DNA of 33,007 bases, taken from contig NZ_BAUV01000045.1 in the NCBI RefSeq assembly GCF_000513135.1, forward strand, positions 1 to 33,007, read 5' to 3'. A model generated the notes under the pieces. The model ran no database searches. It saw only the letters and a list, made by a program, of their open reading frames with translations, and had not been told where the DNA came from. This document shows, piece after piece, positions 1 through 8,347 of this stretch; positions within the stretch are counted from its first letter, which is position 1; each line of letters begins with the position of its first letter. A program made the translations under genes and the position numbers. The DNA comes from Halalkalibacter akibai JCM 9157 (GTDB lineage Bacteria; Bacillota; Bacilli; Bacillales; Bacillaceae_D).

Positions 1-40
1 ACTACGGTAGTTATCTCAGATTGAAAGTTGGTGTCAAATT

Positions 41-592
41 ATGGCTCAAGCGTTGATTATTTTTATTGCACAGCTTATTTATGTTCCGGTTTTAACACTT
101 CGTACCATTACGATGGTAAAAGGCATGAAAGGTAAAGCATCAGCATTAGGTACTCTTGAAGGAGTTATTTATGTTGTTGCGATTGCGATTGTTTTTAGTG
201 ATCTTTCAAATTATTTAAATATGGCCGCTTATGCAATTGGTTTTGGAGCAGGTTTGTACATCGGGCAAATCATTGAACAGAAATTAGCAATTGGTTATGT
301 AACCATTGAAGTGAACATTATGAATAAAAACGAATTGTTAACTGATAAATTAAGAGAAGTTGGGTTTAGTGTTTCCACCGCAGCTGTTGAAGGAATGAAT
401 GAGGCTAGAAGATACCGTTTAGATTGTACGGCGAGACGAGATCGTGAACAAGAGTTTATTAAAATTGTGAGTGAATATGAACCAAGTGCCTTTATCGTTT
501 CCTATGAACCTCGAAACTTTAAAGGTGGCTATATAACAAAAGCGATGAAAAAAAGAAAAGAAAAATTCCTTAAAAATAAGACCGTCTCATAA
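41..592 (+). CDS. yebE: YebE-type membrane protein (UPF0316; DUF5698 + DUF2179)
   Basis: This 183-residue protein resembles B. subtilis YebE in length and in its opening pattern of hydrophobic residues followed by VYVP-LTLRT-like sequence. Residues about 1-75 contain two to three membrane segments. The rest is soluble and fits a DUF2179 domain, which is also found at the end of YitT-type membrane proteins. The biochemical function of the family is unknown. An in-frame stop at 8-10 limits the start, and ATG 41 is the first ATG; its ribosome binding site is weak (GAAAGTTGG). It ends just before a strong terminator, so it is the last gene of its transcript. The upstream neighbour is outside the window. 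Confidence 0.8.
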   Translation: MAQALIIFIAQLIYVPVLTLRTITMVKGMKGKASALGTLEGVIYVVAIAIVFSDLSNYLNMAAYAIGFGAGLYIGQIIEQKLAIGYVTIEVNIMNKNELLTDKLREVGFSVSTAAVEGMNEARRYRLDCTARRDREQEFIKIVSEYEPSAFIVSYEPRNFKGGYITKAMKKRKEKFLKNKTVS

Positions 593-598
593 AACTAG

Positions 599-632
599 AT
601 GACTGAGTGATAGTTACTCAGTCATTTTTTTG
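599..632 (+). terminator. Intrinsic terminator after yebE
   Basis: A perfect 10-bp stem (ATGACTGAGT at 599-608 with ACTCAGTCAT at 616-625) encloses a 7-nt loop and runs into seven T residues. It lies 7 bases after the yebE stop. Confidence 0.9.
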
Positions 633-716
633 ATTTCAAATAAATCAGAACGGTTCTTATTTGTGTCTTTTCTTGAAATTATGATATGTTACATAGAAAG
701 GGAGGGAGCTTTCGTC

Positions 717-1664
717 ATGAATAAACGAATTCCTATTTTTGTTCTTACAGGTTTTCTTGGTAGTGGGAAAACGACGGTTCTACAGAAAATGCTAAGTTAC
801 ATAAAGCAACAGGGTCAGAAACCGGCTTTAATATTAAATGAATTAGGCTCTGAAAATGTTGAAAAAGAACTTTTCCAAGTTGAATCTATGATTGAAATGC
901 TAAATGGATGTATTTGTTGCACGATTCAAGATGATATGAGAGTTGAACTTGAGCGATTCTTGCAAACGAATGCAGACATTGATGTTCTCTTAATTGAAGG
1001 TACTGGTATTGCCAATCCGGCGGAAATCATAGAAGCTTTAACTCATCCGAACTTAATGGAACAAGTTGAGATTCAATCTGTAATTGGTCTTGTAGACGCT
1101 AGTCGTTTCCTAGAGTATCAAAGTATTTTTCAAAGTTCTAAGGAGATTAGAACAATGTTAAAACAGCAAGTTACGTCAAGTACGCTGATTGTTATTAATA
1201 AAATTGACCTTTTAGAAAATAAAAAGTTAAATAAAGTTACAGCAAAAATAAATGAGAGTAAGACAGAGAACGTACCTATTATCTATTCTAGTTTTGGAAA
1301 TGTCGATGAACAGCTTTTGTTTCAAAGGCGGTTCTTTCAAAATACTGTAAATCTAAAAGAGGAAGTTCACCACCATCATCATCATCACTCTCATCCGTTC
1401 CAAGCGGTAAAAATAGTAGGAATTGAAAGTATAGACAGAAAAAAGTTTGAACGTTGGCTAAAGAATCAATCTCTTCTAAGAGCAAAAGGCTATGTGTTAT
1501 TTGAGGGGCAACAACAATTGTTCAGCTTTCAATTTTCTTCAGGTCAATTACATGTAACATCTATAGAAACAAATGTAAGCCCATGTTTCATTTTTATTGG
1601 TAATGACATTGACGAAAACAAGCTCATTCACTCGTTTGAAAAAGAAGTCATGCAAATTCATTGA
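717..1664 (+). CDS. CobW/COG0523-family GTPase with histidine-rich metal loop
   Basis: A 315-residue G3E-family P-loop GTPase of the CobW/COG0523 group, whose members deliver metals, often zinc, to client proteins. Visible motifs are a Walker A GFLGSGKTT at residues 12-20, the metal-binding GCICC at 64-68, a Walker B-like LLIEGTG at 91-97 and the guanine-specificity motif NKID at 161-164. A run of seven histidines plus HSH lies at 218-226, before the CobW C-terminal domain. The start is ATG 717, preceded by AAAGGGAGGGAG. The open frame extends upstream to 630, but that part crosses the yebE terminator and is rejected. I see no clear Zur box upstream. B. subtilis YciC is a Zur-regulated relative, but which metal this protein handles cannot be read from sequence. 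Confidence 0.88.
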   Translation: MNKRIPIFVLTGFLGSGKTTVLQKMLSYIKQQGQKPALILNELGSENVEKELFQVESMIEMLNGCICCTIQDDMRVELERFLQTNADIDVLLIEGTGIANPAEIIEALTHPNLMEQVEIQSVIGLVDASRFLEYQSIFQSSKEIRTMLKQQVTSSTLIVINKIDLLENKKLNKVTAKINESKTENVPIIYSSFGNVDEQLLFQRRFFQNTVNLKEEVHHHHHHHSHPFQAVKIVGIESIDRKKFERWLKNQSLLRAKGYVLFEGQQQLFSFQFSSGQLHVTSIETNVSPCFIFIGNDIDENKLIHSFEKEVMQIH

Positions 1665-1725
1665 TTCTTCTTTGTTATTCCTTCAGACTAGGATATGAGT
1701 TTAACTTTTCTAAAGGAGTGTTTTG

Positions 1726-2364
1726 ATGAACGTACTTCTTATTGGAGCAAATGGGCAAGTAGCCAGGCATACGATAGCTAAACTAAAAGATGAGGATCAT
1801 CAAGTAATTGCGATGATTCGCGATTCAAAACAAGCAACTGAATTGAAAGATTTAGGGGCAGATAAAACAGTCGTGGCTGATTTAGAAGGAAACTTTGATC
1901 ATGCTTTTGATCAAGCTGACGCGGTGATTTTTGCAGCTGGTTCAGGAGGTCATACTGGTGCTGATAAAACGATTCTTATTGATTTATGGGGAGCGATGAA
2001 AGCAGTTGATGCTGCAACAAGGCTAGGAGTAAAAAGATTTGTGATGTTAAGTTCAATGGGGACAGTTGACCCTGATAAGAGCGATCGTATCCGGCATTAT
2101 CTTGTTGCTAAAAAATTAGCGGATGATTACTTAAAACAATCTCAGTTAACGTATACAATTGTTCGTCCAGGAAGCTTAACAAATGAAGCTGCTCAGGAGA
2201 AAATTAAGTTAGAAGAGGAAATTCAAGTTCGGGACAACACGATTACAAGAGAAGATGTGGCGATTGTGCTTGCAAAAGTGGTTAAACGTGAAAATTCTTT
2301 TAATAAGACATTTGAGATCCTTAATGGATCATTAGCAATTGACCAAGCACTTGATCAAATATAA
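1726..2364 (+). CDS. yhfK: NAD(P)-binding atypical SDR protein, YhfK-like
   Basis: This 212-residue protein opens with a Rossmann dinucleotide-binding motif, GANGQVA, at residues 7-13. It contains the AGSGGHTGADKT segment and the later TIVRPGSL segment that are typical of NAD(P)H-binding atypical short-chain dehydrogenases. Length and pattern match B. subtilis YhfK closely. No substrate is known for this group. The start is ATG 1726, with TAAAGGAG eight bases upstream; the TTG at 1723 is less likely. It stands alone between the CobW gene and a terminator. Confidence 0.85.
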   Translation: MNVLLIGANGQVARHTIAKLKDEDHQVIAMIRDSKQATELKDLGADKTVVADLEGNFDHAFDQADAVIFAAGSGGHTGADKTILIDLWGAMKAVDAATRLGVKRFVMLSSMGTVDPDKSDRIRHYLVAKKLADDYLKQSQLTYTIVRPGSLTNEAAQEKIKLEEEIQVRDNTITREDVAIVLAKVVKRENSFNKTFEILNGSLAIDQALDQI

Positions 2365-2375
2365 ATCATCGTAAA

Positions 2376-2424
2376 AGGTTGACTTAAAAGGAATTAATGC
2401 CTTTTGAGTCAGCCTCTTTTCGTT
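2376..2424 (+). terminator. Intrinsic terminator after the yhfK-like gene
   Basis: A 16-bp stem with two G-U pairs (2376-2391 with 2400-2415) is followed by CTTTTCGTTTTG. Confidence 0.85.
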
Positions 2425-2458
2425 TTGTTGGAATAAAGTAAAGTTTTTACTAAGACAC

Positions 2459-2504
2459 TTATATAAAGGTTTCCTTTATATAAACCCTCCAGATCAGGTA
2501 TAAT
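2459..2504 (+). promoter_or_regulatory. Perfect palindrome overlapping the -35 region of a putative promoter
   Basis: TTATATAAAGG at 2459-2469 and its exact complement CCTTTATATAA at 2473-2483 are separated by TTT. A consensus -10 box TATAAT lies at 2499-2504, so the -35 position (about 2475-2481) falls inside the right arm. The arrangement fits a repressor or activator site controlling the DUF1028 gene that starts at 2530. It has no T-run and lies after the preceding terminator, so I do not read it as a terminator. Confidence 0.5.
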
Positions 2505-2529
2505 TTGTCTATAGAAAGGATGATCTATT

Positions 2530-3416
2530 ATGGAAAAAGAGCGAAAAAATCCTAATCTTGTAAATACATTTTCAATAGTAGGTTTTGATCCAAATACGGG
2601 AGAGCTAGGGGTAGCAGTGGCTTCTAAATTCCTTGGTGTAGGTTCGATTGTGCCATGGGCTCGTGCTGGTGCTGGAGCAGTAGCAACTCAATCTTGGGCA
2701 AATAAGGATTATGGTCAAAAAGGGTTAGAGTTGTTAGAAAAAGGAATGACTCCTGACGCAGTATTATCTGAATTAACAAAAGATGATGAAGGACTCCAAT
2801 TAAGACAGGTTGGGATGGTAAGTGCGAAAGGGGAAAGTGTAACGTTTACCGGAGAAGATTGCTATGAGTGGGCTGGCGGAATTGCAGGTGCTAATTTTGC
2901 TTGCAGGGTAATATTCTTGTTGACGAAACAACTGTACAAAAAATGGCTGATGTGTTCCAGTCCAAGCCGGGAACGTTAGCTGAACGCTTACTCGAAGCCT
3001 TATATGAAGGGCAAGAAGCGGGTGGTGACAGCAGAGGAAAGCAATCAGCTTGTTTACTAGTAGTAAAAGAAGGAGCAGGCTACGGGGGAACAGATGATAG
3101 GTACATAGACCTTCGGGTTGATGACCATGTTGAACCAATCGATGAGTTAATAAGATTGTATCAACTGCATCAATTGTATTTTAATAAACCGAATCCAGAT
3201 GAGATTTTAGAGATTACGGGTGAATTGAAAGAAACCATTTCTTCTTACTTGATTGAGTTAAATTATTTAACCGCACCAGTTTCAAGTGACGAAGAGCTTT
3301 GGGAGGCCATTCAGTCCTTTCATTTAATTGAAAACTTTGACGAACGTGTCTTAGATTCTGGATTAATAGACTTAAAAGTATTGGACTTTATGAAACAACT
3401 TGTAACACGAGCGTAG
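2530..3416 (+). pseudogene. DUF1028 (Ntn-hydrolase-like) gene with one frameshift
   Basis: The 5' part encodes the DUF1028 signature: NTFSIVGFDP near the start, then GVAVASKFLGVG, PWARAGAGAVATQ and FTGEDCYEWAG. The frame breaks near 2902-2906. The continuation, starting with QGNILVDE and including LAERLLEAL, AGGDSRGKQSA and YGGTDDRYIDLRVDDH, is in the frame one base earlier. Adding one base near GCTTGCAG restores FA-x-QGN and gives 295 residues, which suits a DUF1028 domain plus its usual C-terminal extension. The family resembles Ntn hydrolases but its reaction is not established. The start is ATG 2530 after GAAAGGATGA. It may be a real pseudogene or an assembly error; the protein sequence shows no other decay. 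Confidence 0.8.
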
Positions 3417-3429
3417 TAAATTTACAGAT

Positions 3430-3465
3430 GACGAGAGGGTGATCAAACATCCTCTTGTTGTTTAT
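3430..3465 (+). terminator. Probable terminator between the DUF1028 and AEC genes
   Basis: GACGAGAGG (3430-3438) pairs with CCTCTTGTT (3451-3459), with G-U pairs, around a 12-nt loop, and is followed by GTTTATTT. The T-run is imperfect, so termination may be partial. Confidence 0.5.
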
Positions 3466-3478
3466 TTGGGGGAAAGTG

Positions 3479-4413
3479 ATGAGTGCCGTTTTTGGGTTAG
3501 TTCAAGAAATGCTCGTTCTCTTAGTAATTGCTTTAGTGGGATATTCAATGAGAAGAAAAAATATATTACCAAAGGAAACGAATTTCGTCTTAACTCAAGT
3601 AATTCTCTATATAACTCTTCCTTGTTTGATTATTTATTCAATGGATATTGAGTTTTCAATAGGTTTATTAAAGGATATTACATGGTTATTAGGATTATCC
3701 ATTTTTGCTTTAGCTTGTACAACACTTATTGGTTATGTGATGAGGAAAAAGGCTAAGTTAGAAATAGAACGTGAAGGCGTTTATGAAGCAACTATCATTT
3801 TTGGTAATCAAGGGTTTATGGGGTATGCAATCGCCTTTTTGATATTCGGTGAGATTGGAGTTTTATATACAGCCTTTTTTATGATTTTTTTCCTTTTTTA
3901 TGTTTGGACTTATGTTATTTATGTTGTAGCTCGTGTAGGGCAAAAAGTAACATGGAAACAATTAATTTTAAATCCCGGGGTACTCGCAACATCAATAGGT
4001 TCATCGTCATGCTCCTCCCTTTTAGGTTGCCACTTTTAATTTCAGGGGTTCTTTCCGATATTGGAACGATGACGTTACCTTTATCTATGATATTAATAGG
4101 AAGCTTGCTAGCAGCTATTCGATTCAATGAATTTAAACAGCTTATGAAAAACAAATATATTTGGTATGCTTCAGCAGCTAAGTTAATCTTAATCCCGCTA
4201 ACGTTAGTACCTTTTCTCTGGTTACCTGTTTCAACTATTGTCATTGGTGTCGCGCTGTTAGTTACTGCAACACCATCAGCCCCAACAGTTCCAATGTTTG
4301 CTCAAAAATACGGAGGAGACGTTACCTTTTCCTCAGTTATTGTTGCGACGACAACGATATTATGTGTTATAACTGTCCCAATTTTATACGCTATGATTCT
4401 GTTGGTAAGGTAA
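3479..4413 (+). pseudogene. AEC-family (auxin efflux carrier-type) permease with one frameshift
   Basis: The two open segments together encode a 10-helix AEC-type transporter of 311 residues, the usual family length. The first part, from MSAVFGLVQEM, carries the GYSMRRKNILPKE, LTQVILYITLPCLI and GNQGFMGYAI patterns. The second carries RLPLLISGVLSDIGTMTLPLSMILIGSLLA (given here only as a landmark) and the closing ATPSAPTVPMFAQKYGGD segment. The frame shifts by one deleted base near the TT at 4000-4001: GGT-TTC-ATC would read through smoothly. The start is ATG 3479, six bases after GGGGG. Family members export organic acids such as malate; the substrate here is unknown. Confidence 0.8.
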
Positions 4414-4422
4414 GAGCAGGGG

Positions 4423-4453
4423 GAGGCTAGGATAATTGTTTTTTCCTAGCCTC
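4423..4453. terminator. Inverted repeat between convergent genes
   Basis: GAGGCTAGGA (4423-4432) pairs perfectly with TCCTAGCCTC (4444-4453) across an 11-nt T-rich loop. It sits exactly between the AEC stop (4413) and the reductase stop (4463). There is no T-run directly after the stem on either strand, so the terminator call is moderate. Confidence 0.5.
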
Positions 4454-4462
4454 AAAACTAAA

Positions 4463-5286
4463 CTAAACTCTGTAAAACTCAGCTGGATCAGCACCAATTC
4501 GTTCGTTAGTGTTTAAGTCATCTATTTTTTTCATGTCTTCTGATGATAATTCAAAATCAAAAACTTGAAAGTTCTCTTCAATTCGTGAAGGTGTCACTGA
4601 TTTTGGAATGACAACAATATTGTTTTGTAGATGCCAACGAATAATGATCTGAGCACCTGTTTTATTATATTTACGAGCTAAATCTTGAATCAATTGATTG
4701 TTAAGGACTTCTCCCCCTTGCATCAGTGTCCCCACGCTTCAACATAAATATCATGTTTTTCGCAAAACTCACGTAGTTCAGGTTGTGAAAAATAAGGATG
4801 AAGTTCAACTTGGTTAACGACAGGTTTGACTTTACATTCACTTAACAATCTCTCTAAATGATCAATATTAAAATTACACACACCGATTGCTTTAACTTTG
4901 CCGTCTTCATACAACTTTTCCAAAGCACGATATGTATCAACATACTTGTCGACTTTAGGCATTGGCCAATGAACTAAATATAAGTCTACATAATCTAAGC
5001 CGAGTTTTTCTAGGCTTTCATCAAATGCTTTCAAAGTTTCTTCATATCCTTGATCAGCATTCCACACTTTTGTTGTAACAAATAATTCTTCGCGAGCAAC
5101 AGAGGCTTCTTTAATTCCTTGTCCTACGCCTTTTTCGTTCTGATAAATGGCAGCGGTATCAATTAAACGATATCCAACTTCGATTGCCTTTTTGACAGCT
5201 TCAACAGTAACGTTTCCATCTTCAACCTTGAAAACTCCATACCCTAACTGAGGCATGCTCAGTCCGTTATTTAATGTTACGTTCAT
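4463..5286 (-). pseudogene. yvgN: Aldo/keto reductase, YvgN-like, with one frameshift
   Basis: The combined reading frame encodes a 274-residue AKR5-type reductase. The catalytic tetrad is visible in the first segment as D43, Y48, K73 and H106, within GYRLIDTAAIYQNE, TTKVWN and LYLVHWP. The second segment supplies LMQGGEVLNN, RWHLQNNIVVIPKS and the C-terminal FDFELSSEDMKKID. Relatives in B. subtilis reduce glyoxal and methylglyoxal with NADPH. The frame breaks in a GGGG run (CCCC at 4730-4733 on the plus strand). A fifth G gives EAW-GTLMQ, close to the family's EAWSPLMQ. ATG 5286 is preferred over the adjacent ATG 5289 because AGGAGG lies seven bases upstream. Confidence 0.82.
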
Positions 5287-5386
5287 CATTCAACCTCCTA
5301 AAATAGTTAAACATTCGTTATAGTACTATTCTCTACAAATAAAAAATAACCTCTTCATTTATGTGCTTCAATTCAATTTAATATAC

Positions 5387-5422
5387 AAACAAGGCACAGA
5401 TCAATTGATCTGTGCCTTGTTT
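5387..5422 (-). terminator. 36-bp perfect palindrome, terminator of uppP
   Basis: The sequence is a perfect palindrome centred between 5404 and 5405 (arms 5387-5404 and 5405-5422). It begins one base after the uppP stop on the minus strand and ends in TTT. It also separates uppP from the reductase gene transcribed in the same direction. Confidence 0.8.
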
Positions 5423-5423
5423 C

Positions 5424-6257
5424 TTATAATTCTATAATCATACTATTATCTAAGAAAAAATAAACGAAAATCGCTGCTACGAAACAATAAAGGGCAAAAT
5501 ACACGAGTTTGCTTTTCTTAAGGAAATCAATAAGCCAAACAATTCCTAACCAAGAAAAAATAAATGTTGCAATAAATGATACGATTAAAGCACTAATCCC
5601 AACCTCAGAAACTAAAGAGCCGTCTGCAAATCCTGGAATAGCAAGAACGCTTGAACCAAGAATAACGGGAATAGAAAGTAAAAACGAGTAACGGACCGCT
5701 GTTTCTCGACTTAAACCGGCAAATAAAGCTGTTACAAGTGTTGCTCCAGAGCGAGAAATACCAGGTATTACAGCAAGTGTTTGGCCTAAACCAACCATAA
5801 TCGAATCACGGAAAGTCATGTCTCTTTCCGTACGTTTTCCGTAACGTACAAATCGTTCAATAATAATAAGGAAAAATCCTGTGACTGCTAATGCAATAGC
5901 AATAAATGGAGGTGTTTTAAGAGCAGGACCAATAAAGTCTTCGAGCAATAGTCCTAGTACACCTGTGATGCCAGTAGCTACAATGATGTAGATCCCAAAG
6001 AAAAATTGTGTGCGATTATAGCTAGAGCGGTTACCGAAAAAAGCAAAGAAACCAGATATCACTTGTACTAAATCTTTTCTAAAGTAAATGACAACTGCTA
6101 AGATTGACGCAAAGTGAAGATAGATTTCGAATCCAAATCCAGGAAAGTTATACCCTAGTAAGATGGATGTTATTACGATATGCGCTGTACTTGAGATCGG
6201 TAGAAATTCAGTAATCCCTTGTACAATTCCAAAAATTAAAGCCTCAATAATTGACAT
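5424..6257 (-). CDS. uppP: Undecaprenyl-diphosphatase UppP (BacA type)
   Basis: This 277-residue polytopic membrane protein removes a phosphate from undecaprenyl diphosphate, recycling the lipid carrier for cell wall synthesis, and its level affects bacitracin tolerance. The two active-site segments are clear: QGITEFLPISSTAH at residues 13-26 with E17, and PGISRSG at 165-171 with R169. At least seven hydrophobic segments follow the family pattern. The start ATG 6257 has GAAAGGACGG upstream. It is transcribed alone. An 8-bp dyad in its leader (6285-6312) may be regulatory. Confidence 0.95.
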   Translation of the reverse strand: MSIIEALIFGIVQGITEFLPISSTAHIVITSILLGYNFPGFGFEIYLHFASILAVVIYFRKDLVQVISGFFAFFGNRSSYNRTQFFFGIYIIVATGITGVLGLLLEDFIGPALKTPPFIAIALAVTGFFLIIIERFVRYGKRTERDMTFRDSIMVGLGQTLAVIPGISRSGATLVTALFAGLSRETAVRYSFLLSIPVILGSSVLAIPGFADGSLVSEVGISALIVSFIATFIFSWLGIVWLIDFLKKSKLVYFALYCFVAAIFVYFFLDNSMIIEL

Positions 6258-6284
6258 ATAATTATTCCGTCCTTTCTATAAAGA

Positions 6285-6312
6285 GTAGTGTTATATAAAG
6301 GGAAAACACTAC
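6285..6312 (-). repeat. Inverted repeat in the uppP leader
   Basis: GTAGTGTT (6285-6292) and AACACTAC (6305-6312) are exact complements with a 12-nt AT-rich spacer. The element lies 27 bases upstream of the uppP start. There is no T-run, so it is more likely an operator or leader hairpin than a terminator. Confidence 0.45.
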
Positions 6313-6381
6313 CTGATCCATTCTACCAAAATTATCTTTTTTCGAAAAGCTAGTATTGTCATTTAATTGATACCTCTTTAC

Positions 6382-6411
6382 TTGCCTTTTAAAGAATCAG
6401 GTCTCTATAAT
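6382..6411 (+). promoter_or_regulatory. Sigma-A-type promoter for the thioredoxin-like gene
   Basis: TTGCCT at 6382-6387 and TATAAT at 6406-6411 are separated by 18 bases and lie 32 bases upstream of the start codon. Confidence 0.7.
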
Positions 6412-6443
6412 GATTGTATGTAGTTTATAAACGGAGGATTGAG

Positions 6444-6959
6444 ATGAAACGATTAAGCACTATTTTAGTTTTAAGTTTAGCTGCCATCTTAATAATCACC
6501 ATTGTCTTTTTACAAGAGCGTCAGCAGATAGGGAATGAGCCAGGTATGCTGGCCGAAAATTTCAAGCTTCCAATGACTGACGGACAAGTGGGTGAACTAT
6601 ACAATTATACGGGTGATGTACTGATCTTAAACATGTGGGCATCATGGTGTGAGCCATGTCGTGATGAAATGCCTGATTTAATGAGGCTTCAAAGTGACTA
6701 TGAATCAAAAGGTCTAACGGTTCTTACTGTAAATATGCAAACCTTTGAAAGAACGCTTAAAGATGCCCCAGCGTTTATTGAAGAAATGAACATTACTCTT
6801 CCCGTTTTCTTTGATGAAAACGGCGTAGTTGCCGATCGTTATAAAGTCGTTGCTTTGCCTGCAACATATATCATTAATAGAGATGGCACGATTGAGCACT
6901 TTATAAGAGGTGAAGTTCACTATGAAGGGTTGCAATCACTAATCGAACCATTATTATAA
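6444..6959 (+). CDS. Membrane-anchored thiol-disulfide oxidoreductase (TlpA/ResA type)
   Basis: The 171-residue protein has an N-terminal membrane anchor (residues about 4-23) and an extracytoplasmic thioredoxin fold. The redox motif WCEPC places the active cysteines at 69 and 72, and the cis-proline loop is seen in ALPATYII. FDENGVVADRYKV is the typical TlpA segment before that loop. Such proteins reduce or transfer electrons to cysteines outside the membrane, for example in cytochrome c maturation (ResA). No ccm/res genes are nearby, so the partner is unknown. The start ATG 6444 is chosen for its GGAGG seven bases upstream; an in-frame TTG at 6414 overlaps the promoter. Confidence 0.88.
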   Translation: MKRLSTILVLSLAAILIITIVFLQERQQIGNEPGMLAENFKLPMTDGQVGELYNYTGDVLILNMWASWCEPCRDEMPDLMRLQSDYESKGLTVLTVNMQTFERTLKDAPAFIEEMNITLPVFFDENGVVADRYKVVALPATYIINRDGTIEHFIRGEVHYEGLQSLIEPLL

Positions 6960-7044
6960 GTTTTCTCACCTGTAATATGAAAGGATTATTTTGGCTACAC
7001 TATTAGATATAGAAAAAATGCTAAGTTAGTTAAGGCGTGAGAAT

Positions 7045-8133
7045 ATGTACAAGCAATTAAAAACCAAAGTCCTTGACATTATATTTGAAGATGAAGAAAT
7101 TCAAAAGCTTACAACTGACAAAGGGGCCGAACGAGCGGTTTTATTTAAACGCTTAACGAAAAGGGTTGAAGCTGGTTTTGAAATTATTGTGAATGTCACA
7201 GCGACTGAACTACAGTTAGGAACAGGAGGTTGGGATATCGTTCGTGATATTCTACCTTTAGACGACTGGGGTAGTAACAAAATAGAAGGCCATATTATAA
7301 AAGGGCGCTATACCCCGATTCAACATAGTGTATTAGCTATTGAATCGCAAGAAAGTGAATATCATCCTGAATTTATTGAGTCTTTTTCATTAGTAGGAAA
7401 ACCTGTTTGGCTTGCGGAATTACATAGTATGGTTCCGCTTTTTTATTTTGTGTCTCAAGAGATAAAAGCTGGTAGTAGCTGTTGTGTTATTTTTGATGAC
7501 CAAGCAGCGCTACCTTTAACGTTAAGTGACCAACTTCGTGCCTTACATAAGGAAGATCACTTTCATTCAATAACGGTTGGACAGGCATTCGGGGGGCAAT
7601 ATGAAGCGATTACGATTGCTTCGGCATTGCAATTTGCCCATAAGGTATTAAAAGCAGATTTTATTTTAATTTCAGTTGGTCCAGGGGTTGTAGGCTCAGG
7701 TACTCGTTTTGGGTTCTCAGGTATGATCATGTCTCATTGGTCTCATACAATAAGTGCCCTAGAAGGTGTACCAATTTGGATTCCGAGAATGTCTACCGCG
7801 GATGTTCGCGAGCGTCATATGGGGATTAGTCACCATACGCTTACTCCTCTTTGTCAATTTACGTTTCAAAAAGCTCTATTACCTTTGCCGTATGTGAACG
7901 GAATTGAGACCGAAAAACTGAAACAACAGATCGATCAATATCGCCCTTTTCAAGCAAACCATGACATTCTTTTTGCGGAAAAAGATCATGTTAGTTCTTT
8001 GATCGACTGTGCTTTGAGAAAAGCGCAACTACCGATTCAGACAATGGGTCGTAAATTTGAAGATGATCCATTATTTTTTTGCGCGGTCGCTGAGGCAGTT
8101 CGTGTCGGTATCGGTTTAACAGATTCAGTGTGA
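7045..8133 (+). CDS. DUF3866 family protein
   Basis: This 362-residue protein carries the recognisable DUF3866 core: SVGPGVVGSGTRFGFSG, followed by the PIWIPRMSTADVRERH and MGISHHTLT segments. Its N-terminal 90 residues include a short TATELQLGTGGWDIV motif. No membrane segment is evident. The function of the family is not known to me. The ribosome binding site is weak (AAGGCGTGAG), and TTCTCACCT at 6963-6971 could pair with it. The 3' end overlaps the mciZ reading frame on the opposite strand by 97 bases. Confidence 0.82.
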   Translation: MYKQLKTKVLDIIFEDEEIQKLTTDKGAERAVLFKRLTKRVEAGFEIIVNVTATELQLGTGGWDIVRDILPLDDWGSNKIEGHIIKGRYTPIQHSVLAIESQESEYHPEFIESFSLVGKPVWLAELHSMVPLFYFVSQEIKAGSSCCVIFDDQAALPLTLSDQLRALHKEDHFHSITVGQAFGGQYEAITIASALQFAHKVLKADFILISVGPGVVGSGTRFGFSGMIMSHWSHTISALEGVPIWIPRMSTADVRERHMGISHHTLTPLCQFTFQKALLPLPYVNGIETEKLKQQIDQYRPFQANHDILFAEKDHVSSLIDCALRKAQLPIQTMGRKFEDDPLFFCAVAEAVRVGIGLTDSV

Positions 8134-8252
8134 ACACTATTCACCCAATCTTCGACTAGATCAAATGATGCTCGAGCTTGTTTCAGTTTTGCTTTTATCT
8201 CCCAAGCCTTTCCGGCTAATGTGATACCTTGGTTATGGACATAAATTTTCAT
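8037..8252 (-). CDS. mciZ: MciZ-like FtsZ inhibitor peptide with a C-terminal extension
   Basis: A 71-residue protein whose first 38 residues match my recollection of B. subtilis MciZ: GITLAGKAWEIKAKLKQ and F-x-x-V-x-DWV align with its GVVLVGKAWEIRAKLKE and FQYVKDWI. MciZ (40 residues in B. subtilis) is made in the mother cell under sigma E and caps FtsZ to block Z-ring assembly during sporulation. It is encoded beside nudF there, as here. The start ATG 8252 follows AGAAAGGACG. Residues 41-71 are polar (S, T, N, P rich), have no counterpart in the 40-residue form, and lie antisense to the end of the DUF3866 gene. A sigma-E -10-like CATACCAAT lies at 8273-8281 (minus), but I find no well-placed -35. 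Confidence 0.75.
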   Translation of the reverse strand: MKIYVHNQGITLAGKAWEIKAKLKQARASFDLVEDWVNSVHTESVKPIPTRTASATAQKNNGSSSNLRPIV

Positions 8253-8347
8253 AGTGGCCCGTCCTTTCTTAGATTGGTATGCTACACTTCTATGAAGCAA
8301 GAGATGAAAAAAGAACAATGAAAGTGAAATGAAAAGAGGGAGAGCCA

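Noticed and set aside
630-716. N-terminal extension of the CobW-type protein from 630
   Set aside because: It begins inside the T-run of the yebE terminator and lacks a ribosome binding site; the family start and GGGAGGGAG support ATG 717.
1288-1485. Minus-strand 65-residue frame within the CobW gene
   Set aside because: It is the antisense shadow of the histidine-rich loop region and has no ribosome binding site or family resemblance.
2800-3138. Minus-strand 112-residue frame within the DUF1028 gene
   Set aside because: The plus strand carries clear DUF1028 sequence on both sides of the frameshift; the antisense protein is low-complexity and leucine-rich.
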